From Clostridiaceae bacterium (GTDB lineage: Bacteria > Bacillota > Clostridia > Lachnospirales > Lachnospiraceae), in NCBI GenBank assembly GCA_902363735.1, contig CABJBA010000011.1, forward strand, positions 62,001 through 126,000: a DNA stretch of 64,000 nucleotides, written 5' to 3'. The position numbers and the translations under genes were made by a program. Below, in pieces: positions 20,418 through 29,784 of the stretch. Numbering within the stretch: position 1 is the first letter of the stretch; the number at the start of each line of letters is the position of its first letter. A model generated the notes under the pieces. The model worked only from the letters and a program-made list of their open reading frames with translations. It was not told where the DNA came from and made no database searches.

Positions 20418-21515
20418 ATGCAAAAACTTAAAATTTGTGTTTATGCTATCTGCAAAAACGAAGAGAAGTTTGTAGATTCATGGGTTGATTCTATGAAGGA
20501 AGCTGATCTGATTGTGGTCACTGACACTGGTTCAACTGATAGTACAATTGACAAATTAAAATCTCACGGAGTTATTGTTTTTGAAGAAAATATATATCCT
20601 TGGCGTTTTGACACGGCACGAAATATTTCTCTCTCTCATGTTCCAGAAGATATTGATGTATGTGTTTGTACTGATTTAGATGAACGTTTTGATTCTGGGT
20701 GGAGATTAATGTTAGAATCTGCATGGAAAAAAAATCAAACTCAGAAAAATGTTATAAAAAACGGAAGATATGTATATAACTGGAGCTTAAAAGCTGACGG
20801 GGCTCCTGATGTACAATTTCATTATTTTAAAGTACATGAAAGGTGCGGCTTCAGATGGAAGTGTCCGGTTCATGAATATCTAGAGTATGTTGGAAGGGTA
20901 CCATTGAAGACTGTTTTCATTGAAGGCATGGTGTTAAATCATTATCCAGATAAAACCAAATCCCGCAGCTCATACTTGCCTCTTTTAAAGATGGCTGTCA
21001 AAGAAAATGAACGAGACAGCAGGATGAGATATTACTTAGGCAGAGAATATATGTATACTGCCCAGTGGGAAAACTGCATTGCAACATTATTTGAATACTT
21101 AAAAATGCCCACTTCTGTCTGGAAAGATGAGCGTTGTGCTGCGATGCGCTGGATTGCTAAAAGCTGTCAGGAGTCAGGGCGTATATCAGACGCATATTAT
21201 TGGTATTTTAACGCTATTGCTGAGCAGCCCAAAATGAGGGACCCTTTTATTGAATTCGCACGGCTATGCATGTCGCAGAAGGACTGGACGTTGATGTACT
21301 ATCTTTCAAAAGAGGCACTAAAAATCACTGAAAGATCCAAGACATTTGTTAATATGGGTTATTCATGGGACTATACGCCAGATGACCTATGCTCTATTTC
21401 AGCTTATTATATGGATCTTCCTGCAGAAGCAAAAGTTCATGCTGAAGCCGCACTAAAATTTGACTCTACCAACGAACGGCTAATAAATAATTTAAGATTA
21501 TGTAATAAAGTATAG
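20418..21515 (+). CDS. family 2 glycosyltransferase, paralogue of the preceding gene
   Basis: A 365-residue enzyme with the same layout as its neighbour: ICVYAICKNEEKFV, VVTDTGSTDST, DxD motif CTDLDERF, then helical repeats with LGREYMYTAQW and an RCAAMRWIAKSC stretch that parallels the neighbour's RSAAMRFIARCY. It starts two bases after the previous stop, so the pair is a coupled operon produced by gene duplication. Two enzymes could add successive sugars to one glycan, or serve different collagen proteins. A hairpin terminator follows. Confidence 0.82.
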   Translation: MQKLKICVYAICKNEEKFVDSWVDSMKEADLIVVTDTGSTDSTIDKLKSHGVIVFEENIYPWRFDTARNISLSHVPEDIDVCVCTDLDERFDSGWRLMLESAWKKNQTQKNVIKNGRYVYNWSLKADGAPDVQFHYFKVHERCGFRWKCPVHEYLEYVGRVPLKTVFIEGMVLNHYPDKTKSRSSYLPLLKMAVKENERDSRMRYYLGREYMYTAQWENCIATLFEYLKMPTSVWKDERCAAMRWIAKSCQESGRISDAYYWYFNAIAEQPKMRDPFIEFARLCMSQKDWTLMYYLSKEALKITERSKTFVNMGYSWDYTPDDLCSISAYYMDLPAEAKVHAEAALKFDSTNERLINNLRLCNKV

Positions 21516-21530
21516 ACATATAGTATGCTA

Positions 21531-21578
21531 CTCAGGGCCTTTCCTCTACAGACAGAGGGGAGGCCCTGAGTAGTTTTA
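21531..21578 (+). terminator. rho-independent terminator after the glycosyltransferase pair
   Basis: CTCAGGGCCTTTCCTCT pairs with AGAGGGGAGGCCCTGAG (15 of 17) around ACAGAC, followed by TAGTTTTATT. The stem is long and GC-rich. Confidence 0.7.
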
Positions 21579-21611
21579 TTACAGATAAAACTTGTCAAGC
21601 AAAGAAACCCA

Positions 21612-21640
21612 TTGAAAAACACCTCTGAGTCAAGTATAAT
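21612..21640 (+). promoter_or_regulatory. SigA-type promoter of the Fnr-like regulator gene
   Basis: TTGAAA at 21612-21617, a 17-base spacer, and a perfect TATAAT at 21635-21640. The predicted start of transcription is near 21647, about 84 bases before the ATG. Confidence 0.65.
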
Positions 21641-21730
21641 TTTCAGCAACAGACACTGATTATTATGCAAAAATCGAGTCGCTGCAAATCTTTTTTCTGC
21701 ATCCTTGATAAAAAATCGGAAAGGAAAATT

Positions 21731-22420
21731 ATGGAACAACACTGTAACTGCTGCAACCAATTATGCACCTCCAGAATTCCTCTTTTTCAGCCTCTTTCCA
21801 ACGAAGAACAGAGAGGATTAATATCCAGAGCACTTCATCTGGATTACAAAAAAGGGGAAGCCATCTTACATGAACGAGACCCTGCGGAGAAAATTATGAT
21901 CATCCGCTATGGAAAAATCAAAATTAATCACTATTCCCTGGATGGAAAAGAGTATGTTCTGGACATACTGACAGAAGGGGATATCTATGGAGAACAAAAT
22001 ATATTTGGTGGAAAAGACTTGGAAGCAAACGCCATCGCACTGGAAGAAAGCGGAGCATGTCTTATCTCCCTGGCAGATATCCAGGATTTGATTCTCAAAA
22101 AACCTGAAATGGGGATTAAAATGTTAAGGGTGGTAGGAGAAAAGCTTTCCCTGGCTAATGAACTGACCCAATTGTTATCCATCAACGATGCAAAGGCCAG
22201 AATCGCCGGCTTTCTCTTATTTCGCAGCAGCCGGATCAAAAGTGAAACCATTGAACTGACCAGAGACGATATTGCCGCCTATATTAATATCAGAAGAGAA
22301 ACCATAAGCCGGAAGCTGGGAGAACTGCGGACAGATGGGACCATTGAACTGAAGGGAAACAGGGTGATTATAATTAGAAATAAGGAGGCTTTAAGATATC
22401 TATTCGAAAATGGAAGCTAA
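21731..22420 (+). CDS. Crp/Fnr family transcriptional regulator, cysteine-rich N-terminus
   Basis: A 229-residue regulator. The N-terminus MEQHCNCCNQLC holds four cysteines at 5, 7, 8 and 12, and a fifth lies near the end of the cyclic-nucleotide-binding-like beta roll (SGACLISL), a pattern that recalls iron-sulfur Fnr proteins though the spacing is not the E. coli one. The C-terminal winged helix has the recognition sequence INIRRETISRKLGEL. The ATG at 21731 follows AAGGA; the longer frame from 21665 has no such site. It lies directly upstream of the ric-fprA operon, whose promoter carries a matching dyad, so it is probably a nitric-oxide or oxygen sensor controlling them. Confidence 0.82.
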   Translation: MEQHCNCCNQLCTSRIPLFQPLSNEEQRGLISRALHLDYKKGEAILHERDPAEKIMIIRYGKIKINHYSLDGKEYVLDILTEGDIYGEQNIFGGKDLEANAIALEESGACLISLADIQDLILKKPEMGIKMLRVVGEKLSLANELTQLLSINDAKARIAGFLLFRSSRIKSETIELTRDDIAAYINIRRETISRKLGELRTDGTIELKGNRVIIIRNKEALRYLFENGS

Positions 22421-22441
22421 ATTTCAAAAATATTTAAATAA

Positions 22442-22482
22442 TGATTCAAATCACATTTTTTCTTTTCTGATCCAGGTATACT
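22442..22482 (+). promoter_or_regulatory. Crp/Fnr-type dyad and promoter of the ric-fprA operon
   Basis: The dyad TGATT-CA-AATCA spans 22442-22453 and a -10 element TATACT spans 22477-22482, with no recognisable -35. The dyad centre falls 41.5 bases before the start predicted from the -10, which is the class II activator position used by Crp and Fnr. The regulator gene is immediately upstream. Confidence 0.5.
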
Positions 22483-22539
22483 AACCTTACAACCAGAACA
22501 GATCATTCTGAATATGCCAGGATTTTAGGAGGATAAATT

Positions 22540-23256
22540 ATGATTACAAATAAAATGCGAATTACTGATGTAGTAAAAGCTTATCCAAAAGCAGTAGAGA
22601 TTTTTAATGACTTCCACATTGATTATTGCTGCGGAGGGAAAGATTTTTTAGAAGATGCCATACAGGAGCTTGGAATTGATTCCAAAAGTTTTATAGATCT
22701 GCTCAATAAGAAACTTGTTAAAACAGCTAGTGAGCCGGATAACGGACAGGTTCTTCCCATGGAACGGCTGGATAAGATGAGCGTCCCAGAACTAATTGAT
22801 TATATTACAGACACCCATCACATAAAGGAACGTGACCTTCTGGCCCAATGTGATGATTTGATGAACCGGGTTCTTTTAGCTCATTATGAGCACCATCAGG
22901 AACAAATAGTTCCCCTTCACGGACTTTTTTCAGACTTAAGAAAAGAACTTCAGGAACACTTTGCAAAAGAAGAAAAGCTGGTCTTTCCTTATATGAAAGA
23001 ACGTTATACAGGTAATAAAAACAGCAGATATGTCAAGGAACTGGAGGACGAGCATGATGCGGCAGGAAATCTGATTAAGGAAATCACTGTCTGCACCAAT
23101 GACTTTACTCCGCCGGAGGATGGATGTCCCTCTTATCACCTGCTTTTTAAAAAACTTGACGAGCTGGTAAAGGATATATACATTCATATATTTACAGAAA
23201 ACTCACTGTTATTTCAAAAATATGAGGAGGAATTAAAAGATGAAGAAACTTGTTAA
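22540..23256 (+). CDS. ric: RIC/ScdA-type iron-sulfur cluster repair di-iron protein
   Basis: A 238-residue protein of the ScdA/YtfE/RIC family. The N-terminal DUF542 domain carries the hallmark DYCCGG (residues 28-33), and a hemerythrin-like four-helix domain follows with di-iron ligands in THHIKERD, HYEHHQE, HFAKEEKLVFPYM and DEHDAAG. The family repairs iron-sulfur centres damaged by nitric oxide or oxidants. GGAGG is seven to eight bases before the ATG. The gene overlaps fprA by 17 bases and shares its promoter, making a single nitrosative-stress unit with the upstream Fnr-like regulator. Confidence 0.9.
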   Translation: MITNKMRITDVVKAYPKAVEIFNDFHIDYCCGGKDFLEDAIQELGIDSKSFIDLLNKKLVKTASEPDNGQVLPMERLDKMSVPELIDYITDTHHIKERDLLAQCDDLMNRVLLAHYEHHQEQIVPLHGLFSDLRKELQEHFAKEEKLVFPYMKERYTGNKNSRYVKELEDEHDAAGNLIKEITVCTNDFTPPEDGCPSYHLLFKKLDELVKDIYIHIFTENSLLFQKYEEELKDEETC

Positions 23257-24427
23257 AAATAATGTTCACTGGGTTGGGTTTATAGATTGGGAATTGGAGT
23301 CCTTCCATGGAGCGGATTTTTCCATTAACCACGGTTCCAGCCAGAATGCCTACTTAATAAAAGAAGAAAAAACGGTCCTTATTGACACAGTCTGGAAGCC
23401 TCACTCCACAGAATTCATTGACAATCTGGAAAAAGAAATTGACTTAAAAGAAATTGACTTTATTGTTGCAAACCACGGAGAAGTGGATCACAGCGGTTCT
23501 CTTCCCGCATTGATGGAAAAAATACCGGGGACTCCCATCTACTGTACTGCAAACGGAGTGAAATCTCTCACTGGCCAGTATCACCATCCGGAATGGAATT
23601 ACCAGGTGGTGAAAACCGGGGATTCTATTGACATTGGAAACGGAAAGAAGCTGGTTTTTGTTGAGATGAAGATGCTGCACTGGCCTGACAGTATGGCAAC
23701 TTATCTGACAGAGGATAACATCTTATTCTCCAATGACGCCTTCGGACAGCATTTTGCAGTAGAAGAACTATTTAACGACAAAGCCGACCAGTGCAAGCTT
23801 TGGGAAGAGGCTCTTAAGTATTACGCCAACATCCTGACTCCCTTCTCACCTCTTGTTAAAAAGAAAGTCGAGGAAATACAAGGTCTGAATCTGCCTATCG
23901 ATATCATTGCCACCAGTCACGGAGCTATCTGGAGAGAAAATGCCTTACAGATTGTGGAAAAATATTATCAGTGGTCCCAGAATTATCAGGAAGACCAGAT
24001 TACCGTGGTTTATGATACCATGTGGGATGGAACAAAACAGCTGGCTCATAAAATCAGCTCTGAAATCTCACGGATTTCACCGGAGACCAGGGTGAAGATT
24101 TTCAATATTTCCAAGACAAATAAGAACGATATTATGACTGAGGTCTTTAAATCAAAAGCCATTGCCCTGGGCTCCCCCACCGTAGGCGGCAGCATTCTCT
24201 CATCGGTAGGAGGCTGGCTGGATTTTCTGAAGGAATTGAAGTTTAAAGAAAAAAAGGCGGCTGTGTTCGGCTGCTACGGCTGGAGCGGGGAGGGTACCAA
24301 GGTTCTTCGGGCGAAACTTACAGAAGCCGGATTTTCAGTGGCAGAGACAGAAGCTAAATGCATGTGGAACCCAGAGGAAGAAGACTTTAACAATGCGGCA
24401 GAAGTTGCCAAAGCCCTTTGTCAGTAA
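23240..24427 (+). CDS. fprA: A-type flavodiiron protein (FprA), NO/O2 reductase
   Basis: A 395-residue cytoplasmic flavodiiron protein. The N-terminal metallo-beta-lactamase-like domain has the di-iron ligands His79-x-Glu81-x-Asp83-His84 (NHGEVDHSG), further histidines in MLHWPDS and TSHGAIW and an Asp in SNDAFGQH. The flavodoxin domain starts near residue 255 (ITVVYDTMWDGT) and ends at about residue 390. These proteins reduce O2 to water or NO to N2O with electrons from rubredoxin or a related carrier. GAGGAGG before the ATG lies inside ric, so the genes are translationally coupled. A bidirectional terminator follows. Confidence 0.93.
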   Translation: MKKLVKNNVHWVGFIDWELESFHGADFSINHGSSQNAYLIKEEKTVLIDTVWKPHSTEFIDNLEKEIDLKEIDFIVANHGEVDHSGSLPALMEKIPGTPIYCTANGVKSLTGQYHHPEWNYQVVKTGDSIDIGNGKKLVFVEMKMLHWPDSMATYLTEDNILFSNDAFGQHFAVEELFNDKADQCKLWEEALKYYANILTPFSPLVKKKVEEIQGLNLPIDIIATSHGAIWRENALQIVEKYYQWSQNYQEDQITVVYDTMWDGTKQLAHKISSEISRISPETRVKIFNISKTNKNDIMTEVFKSKAIALGSPTVGGSILSSVGGWLDFLKELKFKEKKAAVFGCYGWSGEGTKVLRAKLTEAGFSVAETEAKCMWNPEEEDFNNAAEVAKALCQ

Positions 24428-24443
24428 AGAATTTTATAAAAAC

Positions 24444-24492
24444 AAAAATCTCCAGCCAGCAGGATGTTAATTCCTGGGAGCTGGAGATTTTT
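24444..24492. terminator. bidirectional terminator between fprA and the MFS gene
   Basis: AAAAATCTCCAGC (24444-24456) pairs perfectly with GCTGGAGATTTTT (24480-24492). T runs occur on both strands, so it can end transcripts arriving from fprA and from the convergent MFS gene, whose stop is at 24495. Confidence 0.85.
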
Positions 24493-24494
24493 TA

Positions 24495-25700
24495 TCACAT
24501 CCTGACACTGCGAACCGAAGGGGTGATCATCATTGCGGCTGCAAGTCCTATGGACAAAATACCGCAGATAAAAAAACAGTAATTGACTCCTATAAATTCA
24601 GAGACAGTTCCACCCAGCAAAAGTCCTAAGGGAGCGGCAAACAGGCTGATGCTGTAGGCCAGGGAAAGGACTCTGCCTAAATATTCTCCCGGCACACTGC
24701 TTTGAAAGATGGCAGTCCGAAGTCCATAAAAAAAAGGCAGGGTAAAGCCCATAATACCTGACAGTACCATAAATGTCTTTAAACCGCCAGGCGGCAGCAA
24801 ACCCGACAGCATGACTCCCACTCCATACACGCCGATAGAGGCGGTGATTGCATAAACCTTATTTACTTTATTTCCTACGATTCCAAGTATAAGAGCGCCA
24901 ATAAGGGTTCCTCCGGAAAATACAATTTCCACCAAACTGGACTCTGCCACAGTTCCGCCAAAATAAGTCATTGTAATTAAAGGATACAGGGAACCGATAG
25001 GAAAGTAAATAAAAGCATACAAGGTGCTGATGACCATAATTGCCATCAATCCCTTCTGTCTGCGGAGAACTTCAAATCCAGCCTTGGTATCCTGCCAAAT
25101 ATGCAGGGACGTGCCCTCTTCTGAGGCTCCATGCCCCGGAATAGGAAGAACCCAAACAATGGTAATAGCAATCAGTGCTCCTGCCACATCTAAAAATATA
25201 ATAGAGCTTAAATCCCACAGGCCAAACAGCATGGCTGCTATAGCAGGGCTGAGTATCAGAGATACCGATTCAAAGCCTTGAGTGATTCCTGCACAGCGGG
25301 CCAACTGCTCCTTGGGAACAATAGAGGGAACCACTGCATTAAAGGACGGAGTGTGAAATGCTGCGCCTACAGACCGGACGCACAGTATGACAAAAATAAG
25401 CCATACAGGTATCTCTCCCCAAAAGGCTGTAAGACCAAGGGATAAGGCCGCCAGGGCAATAATGAGGTCGGAAATCATAATGATTTTTTTCCTGTTGAAC
25501 CGGTCAATAAAAGTTCCGGTAAAAAGCCCTAATACAGCTCTGGGCAGGTATCCCGCCAGAGTGGACATGGTCACAATGGCTGGCGAACCTGTTTTTTGAG
25601 TTAAATACCATACAATAGAGATCTGAAGGATTGAGCTGGTCAGCATAGATACTGCCTGCCCAATTCCCAGAAATATAAATTTTACTTTCCAGTTTTTCAT
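24495..25700 (-). CDS. MFS transporter, MefA-like (MFS_3) drug-efflux type
   Basis: A 401-residue, 12-helix major facilitator. The loop between helices 2 and 3 has GTFIDRFNRKKIIMISD, the family's G-x-x-x-D-R-x-x-R-K signature, and FHTPSFNAVVPSIVPKEQL after helix 4 is typical of the macrolide-efflux-like MFS_3 group. It is predicted to be a proton-driven exporter in the cell membrane; the substrate is not evident and resistance should not be assumed. It is a single gene on the minus strand downstream of the pot operon (43-base gap) and may be cotranscribed with it. Confidence 0.82.
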   Translation of the reverse strand: MKNWKVKFIFLGIGQAVSMLTSSILQISIVWYLTQKTGSPAIVTMSTLAGYLPRAVLGLFTGTFIDRFNRKKIIMISDLIIALAALSLGLTAFWGEIPVWLIFVILCVRSVGAAFHTPSFNAVVPSIVPKEQLARCAGITQGFESVSLILSPAIAAMLFGLWDLSSIIFLDVAGALIAITIVWVLPIPGHGASEEGTSLHIWQDTKAGFEVLRRQKGLMAIMVISTLYAFIYFPIGSLYPLITMTYFGGTVAESSLVEIVFSGGTLIGALILGIVGNKVNKVYAITASIGVYGVGVMLSGLLPPGGLKTFMVLSGIMGFTLPFFYGLRTAIFQSSVPGEYLGRVLSLAYSISLFAAPLGLLLGGTVSEFIGVNYCFFICGILSIGLAAAMMITPSVRSVRM

Positions 25701-25743
25701 GGGGCCTCCGTGAAAAATTCGGGGCTACCTGCATTCTTTTGTT

Positions 25744-26817
25744 TTATTGTCCGCAGGCAGTTTTAAACTCAGTCCAGATCTTTGCATGAAGATCCTGGGC
25801 ATCCGAGCTGATATTTTGGATCATTTCCGTATCACCGCTGAAATCAGCAGGAAGGGTAAGAAAATCCCGGTATTCTTCGGCAATAAGTCCGTCAGCCGCC
25901 TTGTTGGTGCTGTAATATCCCAGCCACTCAAAGCATTTAGCTGCATTTTCAGGTTTAAGCACATATTCCAGGAAGCTGTAGGCTGCATCCGCATTAGGAG
26001 CCTGGGATGGAATAAATGCAGGCATAACGCCAAGGCCAATTCCTTCTGTAGGGAATACCACCTCCAGCTCAGGATTTGCCATTTTGGCCTGAGTCACCTG
26101 AGAGGTGTACATAATGGCTGCATTGATCTCTCCGGAAATCAAGTCGTCCTGAAGGTTATCATCCTTGATCAGGCGGATGTTGGGGGCCAGTTCCAGAAGC
26201 TTATCTCCTGCTGCCTGGATCTTATCCACATCTTCTGTATTATAGCTTTCACCTAAAACCTTGAGAGCCATGCCGTTGATAACACGGTAATTAGCTACAA
26301 CGCCTAAACTGTCCTTTAAAGAGGAATCCCATAAATCCGCATATCCGGCAATGGGAAGGTCAATCGACGCGGGATTGTATACAATAGTCTGCACACCGGC
26401 ACCGTAAGGCACAGTATATTCATCACTGGGATCAAAAAACTGTCCCTGAAAAATGGAATTCACATTTCCGATGCTGGGCAGCTTGTTCTTATCAAGCTTT
26501 TGAGCCAATCCCTCTGCAATGACTGTTTCAACAATATAATCGTCAGTAATCACAAGATCGTATTCACCGCCCTTTGCAGCCTGAAGTTTAGTGAGCATCG
26601 TTTCGCCAAAATCATAATTGGAATAATTTATTTTAATTCCAGTCTCCTTCTCAAAGCCATCTAACACCTCCTGGGGAAACATTCCCTCCCAGGTGTAAAG
26701 GTTAAGCTGTCCTGCCTCTTTTTTAGGCTGGTCAGCGCTCTGTCCGGAGCTGCCGCAGCCTGTAAGAAGGCCGGCCAGCAGAAAAGAAGTGGCAATTTTC
26801 ATCATAGACTTTTTCAT
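25744..26817 (-). CDS. potD: spermidine/putrescine-binding lipoprotein PotD
   Basis: A 357-residue periplasmic-type binding protein, anchored as a lipoprotein through Cys21 (lipobox LLTGC). Text such as LNLYTWEGMFPQEVLDGFEKETG and the VTDDYIVE turn are standard for PotD/PotF. Aromatic and acidic residues that bind polyamines are present in YTWEG, PYGAG and DLWD. It is the last gene of potABCD, with a 37-base gap after potC. Confidence 0.9.
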   Translation of the reverse strand: MKKSMMKIATSFLLAGLLTGCGSSGQSADQPKKEAGQLNLYTWEGMFPQEVLDGFEKETGIKINYSNYDFGETMLTKLQAAKGGEYDLVITDDYIVETVIAEGLAQKLDKNKLPSIGNVNSIFQGQFFDPSDEYTVPYGAGVQTIVYNPASIDLPIAGYADLWDSSLKDSLGVVANYRVINGMALKVLGESYNTEDVDKIQAAGDKLLELAPNIRLIKDDNLQDDLISGEINAAIMYTSQVTQAKMANPELEVVFPTEGIGLGVMPAFIPSQAPNADAAYSFLEYVLKPENAAKCFEWLGYYSTNKAADGLIAEEYRDFLTLPADFSGDTEMIQNISSDAQDLHAKIWTEFKTACGQ

Positions 26818-26854
26818 TATATTATTCTCCTTTTTTATATTTCTTCTTCCGGTC

Positions 26855-27643
26855 TCAGACCTGGTCCTTCCGTTTTCTTCCGATCCACATAGACAGTAAA
26901 CCTAAAAGTAAGGTAAAACCAAACATCAGGGCACAGAGGGCGTTAGTTTTTGGAGTCACGCCTGTCTTCAACTGGGTATATATCTTAATGGGCAGAGTAT
27001 TGGTATTGGCATTGGTGAGAAACATGCTGATGATTACATCATCCATACTCATGGCAAAGGAAATCAGCATACCTGACACAATGGCGGGCCGCAAAAGGGG
27101 AAAGGTAATATCCCAGAAAGCCCGCATATCTCCTGCTCCCAAGTCCCTGGCAGCTTCCACATAGCTTTTATCCATTCCAGCCAGCCGGGCCTTTACCATG
27201 GTAAATACATAGGGAATGCAAAAAACCGTATGACCGATAATCAGAGAAGCCATGCCAAAGGGCAAGCCGATCAGGGAAAAGAACACCAAAAACACCATGC
27301 CCAGAATGATTTCCGGAATCATAATAGGCAGCGTGGAAAGATATTCCACCGGCCCGTTGAAACGGCAGGAGGTCCGGGCCATTCCTGCTGCCCCCAGAGT
27401 CCCGATTACTGCTGCACACAGGCTGCTGGCTGCTGCTAAAACCACACTGTTGCGCAAAGCCTCAAAAATGGATCGATCCCTAAAAAGCTCTTCATACCAG
27501 CTAAGAGAAAAGCCTCCCCATACGGAACTGATGCGGCTGGTATTAAAGGAATAGAGAATGACCAGCAGTAAGGGAATGTATGTAAGAATCAGAATTGCTG
27601 CCAAATACAAATTGGAAAACCGGATTCGTCTTTTCTGTTTCAT
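26855..27643 (-). CDS. potC: spermidine/putrescine ABC transporter permease PotC
   Basis: A 262-residue, six-helix permease. The EAA loop is YVEAARDLGAGDMRAFWDITFPLLRPAI, and SMDDVIISMFLT is the PotC-specific stretch after it. I placed the start at 27643, six bases after AGGGGGA; the longer frame to 27682 overlaps potB and has no ribosome site. It pairs with PotB to form the membrane channel. Confidence 0.9.
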   Translation of the reverse strand: MKQKRRIRFSNLYLAAILILTYIPLLLVILYSFNTSRISSVWGGFSLSWYEELFRDRSIFEALRNSVVLAAASSLCAAVIGTLGAAGMARTSCRFNGPVEYLSTLPIMIPEIILGMVFLVFFSLIGLPFGMASLIIGHTVFCIPYVFTMVKARLAGMDKSYVEAARDLGAGDMRAFWDITFPLLRPAIVSGMLISFAMSMDDVIISMFLTNANTNTLPIKIYTQLKTGVTPKTNALCALMFGFTLLLGLLSMWIGRKRKDQV

Positions 27644-27674
27644 GTCATTCCCCCTTTTGTACGTTTGCAAGCGA

Positions 27675-28529
27675 TCATACAAGGCCCTCCAGATCCTTTA
27701 CCTTGGTTATACGGCGGTAAAGGTAAATAAGCAGACTGGTAAGGACCATGAGTACAACGGAAAATGCTGCTGCAAAGGGCCAGTTATGAGCTTTCATCAA
27801 TTGCTCCTGAATTACACTTCCTACCAGCACCACTTTATTTCCCCCTAAAATATCAGCTACAAAAAACAAGCCCATGGATGGAATAAAAGTCAATACAACG
27901 CCGGAAAGCAGGCCAGGCATGGTTAGTTTAAATGTCACTGTGAAAAACGCCTGCATTCTGCTGGCCCCCAAGTCCCTGGCAGCCTCCACCAGGTTCCAGT
28001 CCATTTTTTCCGCATTGGAATATACGGAATAAATCATAAAGGGCAAAAGCACATATACCATACCCGTCACCACGGCAGGATAAGTATAAAGCAGTTTCAA
28101 AGAATCCTGTATCACCCCTGCCTTCATAAAAATGCCATCCAGCACTCCTCCTGCACGGAAAATAATAATCCAGCCGTACAAACGCATAAGAGAACTGGTC
28201 CACATAGGAATAATGAGAAAAAAAGAAACTGCCCTGCGCTGACTTTCAGGCAGCCTTGCCATAAAATAGCCAAAGGGATACCCAATAAGAGCAATGAGAG
28301 CGGTGCAGAGAAAGGCCAGCTTCAAAGACTGGCGAATAGTTCCTAAGTACACCGGCTCCAAAATATTGATATAATTTCCAAGAGTCAGTGTATGTTCCAC
28401 ACCCCAGGTCGATGAACGGCTGAAAAAGCTGAGAGCAACCATATAAGCCAAAGGCCCCGCCACAAAGACCAGAGTGGTTATATAAACCGGCAAAAGAGCC
28501 AGGATTGGAAGCCTTCCTTTTCTTTTCAT
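27675..28529 (-). CDS. potB: spermidine/putrescine ABC transporter permease PotB
   Basis: A 284-residue permease with six helices and an EAA loop LVEAARDLGASRMQAFFTVTF. The phrase IIPMWTSSLMRLYGWIIIFR is characteristic of PotB. The start overlaps the potA stop by four bases, a classic coupled junction. Confidence 0.9.
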   Translation of the reverse strand: MKRKGRLPILALLPVYITTLVFVAGPLAYMVALSFFSRSSTWGVEHTLTLGNYINILEPVYLGTIRQSLKLAFLCTALIALIGYPFGYFMARLPESQRRAVSFFLIIPMWTSSLMRLYGWIIIFRAGGVLDGIFMKAGVIQDSLKLLYTYPAVVTGMVYVLLPFMIYSVYSNAEKMDWNLVEAARDLGASRMQAFFTVTFKLTMPGLLSGVVLTFIPSMGLFFVADILGGNKVVLVGSVIQEQLMKAHNWPFAAAFSVVLMVLTSLLIYLYRRITKVKDLEGLV

Positions 28530-29611
28530 AAGCTCTCCCCCAAATCAATCAAAGCACCATGCTCCGCCTCCCAATCCAGCCAGACCCGGTCTCCTGCTTC
28601 CACATCAGCCTTAATACCGCATCGGCTTACTACCATCTCTTCCCCGTCATCCAAGGTTACCAGAATACGCAGCATTCCGCCTGCAAGGTTTTTCTCTAAA
28701 ACTGTTCCTGCAAGGCCGTGAGTTTTTTCTCCGTCTGCCTTTTGAATGTTCACCTGTTCGCTGCGTACTGCTGCATTTACCATCTGTCCGGGCTTTACAT
28801 CTGCATTCCGGCGCTGAATGGAGAAGCTGCCGCTTTTGTGGCTGATAAAGACCTTATCTTCTTCTACTTTCTCAATCCGTCCTCTCAGGATGTTGGCACT
28901 TCCCACAAAACCTGCTACAAAGCTGGTTTCAGGCGTGCTGTATATTTCGTCAGGAGTTCCAATCTGTTCAAACTGCCCTTGCCTCATAACCACAATGCGG
29001 TCGGACATATTGAGAGCCTCCTCCTGATCATGGGTAATGTAAATAAAGGTGATTCCTAATTGTTTTTGCAGCCGTTTCAGCTCACTTTGCATCTGACGCC
29101 GCAGTTGAAGATCCAGAGCACCCAAAGGCTCATCAAGCAAAAGAATACGGGGACGGTTGACAATAGCCCGTGCGATAGCCACCCTCTGTCTCTGCCCTCC
29201 GGAAAGTTCATTAGGCATACGTGTTTCGTATCCCTCCAACTGTACAAGAGCTAAGGCTTTTTCTACTTCCTGGCTGATTTCCTGTTTCTTTACATGTTTC
29301 AGGCGCAGACTATATCCTATGTTTTCTTCCACCGTCATATGAGGGAACAAGGCGTAATTTTGAAACACCGTATTGACATCCCTCTTGTTAGGTTCTGCCC
29401 ACGTCACATCCCTGCCCCCTACCAGCACACGTCCCCGGTCCGGCATTTCCAGACCGGAGATAATTCGCAGAGTTGTGGTCTTTCCGCACCCGGAAGGCCC
29501 TAGCAGCGTGATAAACTCCCCGCTGTATATCTCCAGATCAATGCCTTGAAGCACTTGGTTTTTACCAAAACTTTTGGCAACCTGCTCCAACTGTAAAATC
29601 ACTTCATTCAT
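28526..29611 (-). CDS. potA: spermidine/putrescine ABC transporter ATPase PotA
   Basis: A 361-residue ATPase with Walker A GPSGCGKT, signature LSGGQRQRVAIARA, Walker B LLLDEPLGALD and switch histidine YITHDQEEAL, followed by a C-terminal TOBE regulatory domain from about residue 240. I prefer the ATG at 29611 (MNEVILQLEQVAK), which matches where relatives start; an ATG eight codons upstream at 29635 is possible, and neither has an ideal ribosome site. It is the first gene of potABCD. Confidence 0.9.
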   Translation of the reverse strand: MNEVILQLEQVAKSFGKNQVLQGIDLEIYSGEFITLLGPSGCGKTTTLRIISGLEMPDRGRVLVGGRDVTWAEPNKRDVNTVFQNYALFPHMTVEENIGYSLRLKHVKKQEISQEVEKALALVQLEGYETRMPNELSGGQRQRVAIARAIVNRPRILLLDEPLGALDLQLRRQMQSELKRLQKQLGITFIYITHDQEEALNMSDRIVVMRQGQFEQIGTPDEIYSTPETSFVAGFVGSANILRGRIEKVEEDKVFISHKSGSFSIQRRNADVKPGQMVNAAVRSEQVNIQKADGEKTHGLAGTVLEKNLAGGMLRILVTLDDGEEMVVSRCGIKADVEAGDRVWLDWEAEHGALIDLGESL

Positions 29612-29714
29612 TGTCCTACATTCGCCGCCTTCCATATTTGCATTTCCAATAGTAATGATCTCAGGTTATCATTTACTGTCATGGGAATCTTTTGCAATAA
29701 AATAGATGTTTACT

Positions 29715-29743
29715 ATCATATTACGCTTTCTTTGCTGTGTCAA
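29715..29743 (-). promoter_or_regulatory. SigA-type promoter of the potABCD operon
   Basis: On the minus strand TTGACA (29738-29743), a 17-base spacer, then TATGAT (29715-29720). It predicts a leader of about 100 bases before potA. I saw no riboswitch in that leader. Confidence 0.7.
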
Positions 29744-29784
29744 TATATGGAAGACAATGGCCCAGCTGTTTTCTTTACGCAAAA

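Noticed and set aside
24495..25700. Reading the MFS transporter as a macrolide-resistance gene
   Set aside because: The resemblance to MefA is at family level only; there is no linked ABC-F gene or attenuator, so resistance cannot be claimed.
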